A DNA stretch of 6,119 nt from Nitrospirota bacterium. Its GTDB lineage: Bacteria; Nitrospirota; Nitrospiria; Nitrospirales; Nitrospiraceae. A program made the translations under genes and the position numbers. How positions within the stretch are numbered: the first letter of the stretch is position 1; every line of letters begins with the position of its first letter. The DNA lies in assembly GCA_016195505.1 (NCBI GenBank), contig JACPZN010000423.1, positions 1-6,119 of the forward strand. The letters run 5' to 3'. The notes under the pieces were generated by a model. The model was not told the origin of the DNA. It saw nothing but the letters and a program-made list of their open reading frames with translations, and searched no databases. Below are positions 1-3,816 of the stretch, piece by piece.

Positions 1-18
1 CCTGGCCCCTCGCCTGCG

Positions 19-173
19 TTACAACGCGCGGTCCATCAAATACTGAATCAGCAGCCTGGTGCCAATCCCGGTCGGGCCCTGGTTAATATCAGCCCCGTTC
101 ACATTCGCTTCATTCCGTGCTGGCGATATCAAGATACCTCGAGGGCCAGTCGCCAACGAACTTGCTCAAGCAC
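19..173 (-). pseudogene. Decayed C-terminal fragment of a second pepA copy
   Basis: This stretch aligns with the 3' end of the intact pepA next door, at an offset of 173-174 bases, and corresponds to about residues 455-503 of PepA. Positions 20-63 are identical to 194-237 (44 bp). Over the remaining ~105 positions my hand alignment gives about 22 mismatches and one single-base insertion near 88-91. The fragment keeps its own stop (TAA, read from 19-21, versus TAG in the intact gene) and recognisable peptides (LSKFVGD, LDIAST, GPTGIGTRLLIQYLMDRAL). It cannot be read through: the insertion shifts the frame, and the codon for Trp474 has become TGA at 110-112. Similarity fades just past position 168, so only the gene's tail is present. 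I infer a remnant of a tandem paralogue or of a partial duplication. It is not a functional gene. Confidence 0.88.
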
Positions 174-192
174 GGCTTTGTTCAGCATTCTG
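171..192 (-). other. Spacer between pepA stop and the relic, possible repeat remnant
   Basis: These 22 bases lie exactly between the pepA stop codon and the fading edge of the relic and match neither copy. Read on the minus strand they run CAGAATGCTGAACAAAGCCG and a little further. From memory this resembles the start of an interspersed intergenic sequence common in Nitrospira-type genomes, but I cannot verify that here. No terminator hairpin with a T tract is visible downstream of pepA within the window. Confidence 0.2.
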
Positions 193-1704
193 CTACAACG
201 CGCGGTCCATCAAATACTGAATCAGCAGCCTGGTGCCTATTCCGGTCGGGCCTTTGGGAATATAGGCCCGTTCACGTTCGCTCCAATCGGTACTGGCAAT
301 ATCGAGATGCACCCAAGAACAGTCGCCGACGAACTTGCTCAGGAACAGCGCAGCTGTGATCATGCCACCCCCACGCCCCCCGATGTTCCGCATGTCAGCC
401 ACATCGCTCCGCAGCTGTTCGAAATACTCATCCCACAGCGGCATTTCCCAGACACGCTCGCCCGCGCGTAACCCAGCCTTGCGGACCGACTCTTTCAGTT
501 TCGCATCTGTGCCGAACATGCCGATCGCGAATTGGCCAAGCGCCACAACACAGGCGCCCGTCAGCGTCGCTATGTCGATCAGCGCCGCCGGCTTGAATCG
601 CGTGGCGTAAGCCAGGCCGTCGGATAAAATCAGTCGCCCTTCGGCGTCGGTGTTCTGTACCTCTACCGTCTTTCCGGAGAGCGTCTTCACGACGTCGCCA
701 GGCCGCATTGCGCGACCCCCCGGCATATTCTCAGCAGCCGGAAGAATACTGATCAGATTGAGCGGCAATTTCAGCCGCGCCGCAGCCCGCATCGCGGCCA
801 GCACTTCCGCACCGCCGGTCATGTCCGCCTTCATCTGCTCCATGTTCTCCGCCGGCTTGAGCGAGATTCCACCGGTGTCGAACGTGATGGTCTTGCCGAC
901 GAGCACCACCGGACGATCATCTTTTTTCTTGGAGCCGTGATACTGGAGAATGATGAACTTCGGCGGTTCATGGCTGCCCATCGCTACACCGAGCAGGGCG
1001 CCCATGCCGAGTTCTTCCATCTCCTTTTGTTCTAGGATCTTGAGGCTCACCCCAGTTTCCTTCGCGATGGCCTTCGCCTCGTTGGCAATCTTCGTTGGTG
1101 TCATCACGTTGGAAGGATGGTTGCAGAGGTCGCGGACGAACACCGTGGCTTCTGCAGTCGCGACCCCCCGGCGAATACCTTCGGTCAACTGGCGCAGCTG
1201 GCTTTTCTGATGAGCAAGCACCGACATGGCGGCCACATCTTTGTTGCCTGGCCCCTCGCTGCGATAAACGTTGAATTGATAGCTCCCCAGAATAGCCCCT
1301 TCGGCCATGACTTGAGCCACCTCAATCACCGACGCGCCACGGGGCGTCACGCTCGGCAGCGCCACGGTGAACGAACCGGCTTTCGCTTGGCGAACCCGTT
1401 TGACCGCGTGCCCCATGGCCTGGCGAATCTGGTCCAGCCCCACATCTTTCCTCTTGCCCAGGCCAACTAGAATCAGCCGCTTCGCCGGAACCTTGCCCTG
1501 CGTGTGGAAGAGCACTACTTCGTTGGCCTCCCCCTCGAACTCCTTTGACTGCAGCAACGCATGGAGCGCCCCGCTAAGAGCCTTATCCAACACCGCAGCA
1601 TCCTGTTTGGACAGTCCCTCACCCTCACAATGCGTGAGGACCAGGACCTCACCTGCTTCCGTCTCCACTCGACCCGCCTTTGCCTCGACTTGCATAATTT
1701 TCAT
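193..1704 (-). CDS. pepA: Leucyl aminopeptidase (M17 family, PepA)
   Basis: This is a cytosolic, normally hexameric, two-metal aminopeptidase that removes N-terminal residues from peptides in protein turnover; some homologues (E. coli PepA) also bind DNA. The product is 503 aa, the same length as E. coli PepA. An N-terminal macrodomain-like region (about 1-165) precedes the catalytic domain (about 185-495). The metal and active-site residues are all visible, each one position higher than in E. coli: K271, D276, D294, D353 and E355 as metal ligands, K283 and R357 as catalytic residues. They lie in VGKTITFDTGG, the following LKPAENMEQMKADM stretch, and the family signature NTDAEGRLILSD (351-362). 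The start at 1704 is chosen because AAGGAG sits 8 nt upstream; Met4 is a weaker alternative. Queuosine gene queE lies 96 bp upstream on the same strand with no convincing promoter between, so co-transcription is likely. A broken copy of its tail lies just downstream. Confidence 0.96.
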   Translation of the reverse strand: MKIMQVEAKAGRVETEAGEVLVLTHCEGEGLSKQDAAVLDKALSGALHALLQSKEFEGEANEVVLFHTQGKVPAKRLILVGLGKRKDVGLDQIRQAMGHAVKRVRQAKAGSFTVALPSVTPRGASVIEVAQVMAEGAILGSYQFNVYRSEGPGNKDVAAMSVLAHQKSQLRQLTEGIRRGVATAEATVFVRDLCNHPSNVMTPTKIANEAKAIAKETGVSLKILEQKEMEELGMGALLGVAMGSHEPPKFIILQYHGSKKKDDRPVVLVGKTITFDTGGISLKPAENMEQMKADMTGGAEVLAAMRAAARLKLPLNLISILPAAENMPGGRAMRPGDVVKTLSGKTVEVQNTDAEGRLILSDGLAYATRFKPAALIDIATLTGACVVALGQFAIGMFGTDAKLKESVRKAGLRAGERVWEMPLWDEYFEQLRSDVADMRNIGGRGGGMITAALFLSKFVGDCSWVHLDIASTDWSERERAYIPKGPTGIGTRLLIQYLMDRAL

Positions 1705-1712
1705 TCCTCAAA

Positions 1713-1718
1713 CTCCTT
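1713..1718 (-). promoter_or_regulatory. Ribosome binding site of pepA
   Basis: AAGGAG on the minus strand lies 8 nt before the ATG at 1704-1702, with a second GAGGA immediately before the start codon. It fixes the start of pepA. The base of the inverted repeat at 1719-1788 directly abuts it, so folding of the leader could affect access to it. Confidence 0.8.
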
Positions 1719-1788
1719 GTCATTGGTCAATGGTCACTTGTCAACGGGTACGGAGGTTCCCCCCCACTAGTGACCCCTGACCAATGAC
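1719..1788. repeat. Imperfect inverted repeat between queE and pepA
   Basis: Two 20-base arms (1719-1738 and 1769-1788) are complementary except at two adjacent positions, around a 30-base loop that contains a run of seven C (1759-1765; seven G in the minus-strand transcript). In the queE-pepA transcript this would form a long hairpin ending exactly where the pepA ribosome binding site begins. There is no T tract after it in either direction, so it is not a typical intrinsic terminator. Small internal repetitions are present: GGTCA twice in the left arm, CTTGTCA at 1716 and 1737, and ACTAGTG at 1767 and 1787. It may be a REP/MITE-like intergenic element or an mRNA-stabilising stem. Confidence 0.75.
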
Positions 1789-1800
1789 TAGTGCCATCTC

Positions 1801-2436
1801 TCATACCCCCCGCATGTCGGGGTTCCAAATATGCTTGTGTATCTGCAATTGAAAACGAATCGGAAGCCGATCCGCCAAAACCCATTCAGCCAGCTGACGA
1901 GGATCGAGCGTGCCAAACACAGGGCTAAAGTGGACCGGACAACGATCCGTCAATCCGTAACGCGCCACGACCTCTTTCGACCACTCGTAATCAGTCCGAT
2001 CCTGAATAACGAACTTTGCTTCATCCTTCGGCCTGAGGCGCTCGACGTTGGGCCAGTGCATTCGTGCCGTCATACCACTCCCCGGACACTTCACGTCGAG
2101 GATGATATGAACCAGCGGATCGACGATCGAAGCATCGATGGCTCCACTGGTTTCGAGCAGGACGGTATAGCCTTCACTGCACAGTCGGCTGAGCAATGGT
2201 GCCGTATCGGGCTGCGCCAGCGGTTCTCCTCCTGTCACCTCGACTAAACGGCAGCCATACTCATGGACCTTTGCCAGCACCTCGTCGATCGACCGCTCGG
2301 CCCCGCCATAGAAGGCGTACTCTGTATCGCACCAGGTACAACGGAGCGGACAGCCCGTCAGGCGCACAAACACGCAGGGTCGACCGGCAAACGTCGATTC
2401 GCCTTGGATGCTGTGGAAGATTTCAGTGACACGCAT
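1801..2436 (-). CDS. queE: 7-carboxy-7-deazaguanine synthase (radical SAM, QueE)
   Basis: QueE converts 6-carboxytetrahydropterin to 7-carboxy-7-deazaguanine, the ring-contraction step shared by queuosine tRNA modification and other 7-deazapurine pathways. It uses a [4Fe-4S] cluster, SAM and Mg2+. The 211-aa product begins with the family hallmark MRVTEIFHSIQGES, followed by the cluster motif C29-x3-C33-x2-C36 and then D37-T38. The SAM-binding VTGGEP is at 67-72, DVKCPGSG at about 114-121, and the conserved tail FQLQIHKHIWNP near 195-206. Length is typical of the short QueE class. The first Met is supported by homology, but no Shine-Dalgarno is visible: the 44-bp leader is very AT-rich, so initiation may rely on coupling with the upstream HAD gene or on an unstructured AU-rich leader. 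No queC, queD or queF is in the window, so pathway partners must lie elsewhere. Confidence 0.95.
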   Translation of the reverse strand: MRVTEIFHSIQGESTFAGRPCVFVRLTGCPLRCTWCDTEYAFYGGAERSIDEVLAKVHEYGCRLVEVTGGEPLAQPDTAPLLSRLCSEGYTVLLETSGAIDASIVDPLVHIILDVKCPGSGMTARMHWPNVERLRPKDEAKFVIQDRTDYEWSKEVVARYGLTDRCPVHFSPVFGTLDPRQLAEWVLADRLPIRFQLQIHKHIWNPDMRGV

Positions 2437-2441
2437 AACTT

Positions 2442-2473
2442 AATTTTTAATTTCAAACTTTCAATTCAAAATT
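2442..2473. repeat. AT-rich imperfect inverted repeat in the HAD-queE gap
   Basis: AATTTTTAATT (2442-2452) and AATTCAAAATT (2463-2473) are inverted copies with one mismatch, separated by 10 bases. The segment 2437-2473 is almost free of G and C while both flanking genes are GC-rich. TTCAA recurs three times within it. It sits directly upstream of the queE start and takes the place of a normal ribosome binding site. A role as an AU-rich translation enhancer or as a relic of a small intergenic repeat are both possible. Confidence 0.55.
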
Positions 2474-2480
2474 GCGGGGG

Positions 2481-3170
2481 CTATCGCCACCGCTCAATCG
2501 GCCAATTCTGCTGTCGGGCCTTGCGTGCCATCCCCCGAATGGGATTCACCACCGTAGGGTGTCCGACCGCGCGCAAGAGCTCGAGGTCGCCGGGACTATC
2601 GCCGTAGGCATAGCATTGGGAGAGGTCCAGCGTGAGGTCCTGCGCCACCCGTTTGATCAGCTGCCGCTTGCCCTCGCCATAGGGCAGAGGCGGGACAAAG
2701 TAGCCCGTGTAGACCCCGTTCATCTGCTCCAAGCAGCCGGCAAAGCATCGGTCCACTTGCAGTGCAGTCGCGATGGGGTCGATCAGGAAATCCAGGGAGC
2801 CTGTCAGGAGAATAATCGTGTGGCTGGCCTGCCGATGCTCGTCGATCTTTTGCATGGCCGCCGGGGAGACGCAGGGACACAATTGCTCGCGGCAAAACTC
2901 TTCCCCCAGCGGCTCGATTACCTGCGCCGGCTTTCCGGCCAAATACAGCTTGCGCTCGCGGAGCGGATGTAGCGAGAACGCCGGTAGGTGCCGCATGAGC
3001 CAAACAAGACTCACGCGCGTCTCCGGCCATCCGACCACGCCACGCCGCCACAGCCATCGGAAAAACCGGACTTCGCTGGCCTCACCTGGAAGGACAGTGT
3101 TGTCCACGTCAAAAAAGGCCGCGACCTGACTGTTGAGGCGGCGCTGAGTATCCAGCTTGACCAATGTCAT
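2481..3170 (-). CDS. HAD-superfamily subfamily IB phosphatase (SerB/CicA-like)
   Basis: This is a predicted cytoplasmic phosphohydrolase of the HAD IB group, related to phosphoserine phosphatase. The substrate cannot be told from sequence. From the start used here the product is 229 aa. Motif I is DVDNT (nucleophile D21, acid/base D23), motif II LLTGS (T123/S125), motif III probably K168 in GEGKRQ, and motif IV GDSPGD (D191, D195). The helical cap lies between motifs I and II. The frame stays open to an ATG at 3248, which would add 26 residues (MNPPVES...). I prefer 3170 because a good promoter -10 box at 3230-3235 and its expected start near 3223 lie downstream of the 3248 ATG, and because the family fold begins just before AAFFDVDNT. 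Neither start has a strong ribosome binding site. It is first in the leftward run, 44 bp before queE. Confidence 0.85.
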   Translation of the reverse strand: MTLVKLDTQRRLNSQVAAFFDVDNTVLPGEASEVRFFRWLWRRGVVGWPETRVSLVWLMRHLPAFSLHPLRERKLYLAGKPAQVIEPLGEEFCREQLCPCVSPAAMQKIDEHRQASHTIILLTGSLDFLIDPIATALQVDRCFAGCLEQMNGVYTGYFVPPLPYGEGKRQLIKRVAQDLTLDLSQCYAYGDSPGDLELLRAVGHPTVVNPIRGMARKARQQNWPIERWR

Positions 3171-3229
3171 CGTGCAAAGACGAACAAGGTTTACAGGACG
3201 CGGACCAGCCCTAAATACGCGGTGGGCCG

Positions 3230-3258
3230 ATTCTACCGGAGGGTTCATTCATTGACAA
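3230..3258 (-). promoter_or_regulatory. Sigma70-type promoter for HAD-queE-pepA
   Basis: On the minus strand, TTGTCA (3258-3253) and TAGAAT (3235-3230) are separated by 17 bp, each one base from the sigma70 consensus. Transcription would begin near 3223, giving a leader of about 50 nt to the ATG at 3170. The -35 box overlaps that of the opposing promoter on five bases. Confidence 0.7.
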
Positions 3259-3281
3259 GAATTTTGCCCTACTTCTATAAT
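3252..3281 (+). promoter_or_regulatory. Near-perfect sigma70 promoter reading toward tRNA-Leu
   Basis: TTGACA (3252-3257) and TATAAT (3276-3281) both match the consensus exactly, with an 18-bp spacer. Transcription would start near 3288. The first gene downstream is tRNA-Leu at 3467, leaving a leader of roughly 180 nt that would need processing. I saw no better promoter closer to the tRNA. The strength fits a stable RNA gene. Confidence 0.75.
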
Positions 3282-3335
3282 GCCGCTCCCTCGGACCGTC
3301 GCTCGTAAAGCGTATCTCGGCGGAGAGCGGAGCTG

Positions 3336-3403
3336 ATAGCTGATGGCGTAGAGCACGGGCAAAGACAATCATCGACCAGTTCTGCCCATATGCCATCGGC
3401 TAT
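3336..3403. repeat. Nested imperfect inverted repeat in the tRNA leader
   Basis: ATAGCTGATGGC (3336-3347) pairs with GCCATCGGCTAT (3392-3403) with one mismatch, a G-T wobble in RNA. Inside it GGGCA (3357-3361) pairs with TGCCC (3383-3387). AGCTGAT is also repeated in tandem at 3331 and 3338. The element lies between the promoter at 3252-3281 and the tRNA, so it would be part of the precursor RNA if that promoter serves the tRNA. There is no T tract after it. No gene is seen in the 3259-3466 interval. It may be a degenerate intergenic repeat. Confidence 0.5.
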
Positions 3404-3466
3404 GCGCCACATGCTCATTTCTTCGGATGAGAGACGAACGACGCTTCACGTTTCACGGATTCGATC

Positions 3467-3550
3467 GCCGAAGTGGTGGAATGGCAGACACGCACGTTTG
3501 AGGGGCGTGTGGCGCAAGCCGTGCGGGTTCAAGTCCCGCCTTCGGCACCA
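3467..3550 (+). tRNA. tRNA-Leu (anticodon GAG)
   Basis: The full cloverleaf can be drawn. The acceptor stem is GCCGAAG (3467-3473) with CTTCGGC (3540-3546), followed by discriminator A and an encoded CCA (3548-3550). The anticodon stem is CACGT/GCGTG (3493-3497, 3505-3509, one G-U pair) with loop TTGAGGG, which places GAG at 3500-3502. A long class II variable arm with stem GGC-GCAA-GCC is typical of leucine tRNA. The T arm is GCGGG-TTCAAGT-CCCGC. It decodes CUC and CUU. It appears to be a single-gene unit with a strong promoter upstream and an intrinsic terminator directly after. Confidence 0.97.
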
Positions 3551-3556
3551 TCCTCA

Positions 3557-3586
3557 ATGCGCGCTCTCCTGGGCGCGCGTGTTTTT
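3557..3586 (+). terminator. Intrinsic terminator of tRNA-Leu
   Basis: A ten-pair stem (3557-3566 with 3571-3580) built on six GC pairs (GCGCGC/GCGCGC), with two G-U wobbles and a TCCT loop, is followed after one base by TTTTT (3582-3586). It begins seven bases after the tRNA CCA end. Confidence 0.92.
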
Positions 3587-3587
3587 C

Positions 3588-3803
3588 TATGCTCTAGGCC
3601 ATTCGGATCTAGACTTTCATTTATCTCCCGTAGGACACTAGCACCCTCCTGAATCCATCCGTTAGGAGTCACCAGCCGGGGTGAGCGGCAATGAAGTTCT
3701 CTCTGCCCGATCTGCACCTAATACGCCTGGGCTGGGTTCGACATCAATCCTTTGAATACTGATGATGTCCACCCATTCTCCACACATCTTCCTCCCGCAT
3801 GGC
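3588..3803. other. Intergenic region before the sensor gene, no gene seen
   Basis: About 215 bp separate the tRNA terminator from the sensor ribosome binding site. I see no convincing sigma70 or sigma54 promoter and no recognisable riboswitch. A 23-codon frame starting at ATG 3691 has a G-rich stretch shortly upstream but no other support. The sensor promoter presumably lies here but I cannot place it. Confidence 0.5.
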
Positions 3804-3809
3804 AAGGAG
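3804..3809 (+). promoter_or_regulatory. Ribosome binding site of the sensor gene
   Basis: AAGGAG lies 7 nt before the ATG at 3817. An in-frame ATG at 3799 overlaps the approach to this site and has no ribosome binding site of its own, so 3817 is the better start. Confidence 0.8.
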
Positions 3810-3816
3810 TCTCACC

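Noticed and set aside
1248..1265. CCTGGCCCCTCG shared by the window start and the pepA interior (1248)
   Set aside because: A shared 12-mer within 6 kb is expected about once by chance, and the flanks do not align well.
1117..1470. Plus-strand frames opposite pepA, queE and the HAD gene
   Set aside because: They are antisense shadows of well-supported GC-rich genes, with no domains or ribosome binding sites.
1740..1745. TTGACA on the minus strand upstream of pepA as a pepA promoter
   Set aside because: No acceptable -10 box follows at 16-18 bp; the sequence there is part of the inverted-repeat arm and the ribosome binding site.
2442..2473. AT-rich stretch as a promoter for queE
   Set aside because: Several loose TTGAAx boxes exist but none pairs with a good -10 at proper spacing, and any start would leave almost no leader before the ATG.
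3390..3717. Open frames on both strands covering the tRNA-Leu region
   Set aside because: They overlap a fully folded tRNA gene and its terminator and have no recognisable protein features.
3691..3762. 23-codon frame (MKFSLPDLHL...) as a leader peptide of the sensor gene
   Set aside because: Only a mediocre GGTGAG-type site precedes it, it has no attenuator-like structure, and open frames of this length occur often by chance.
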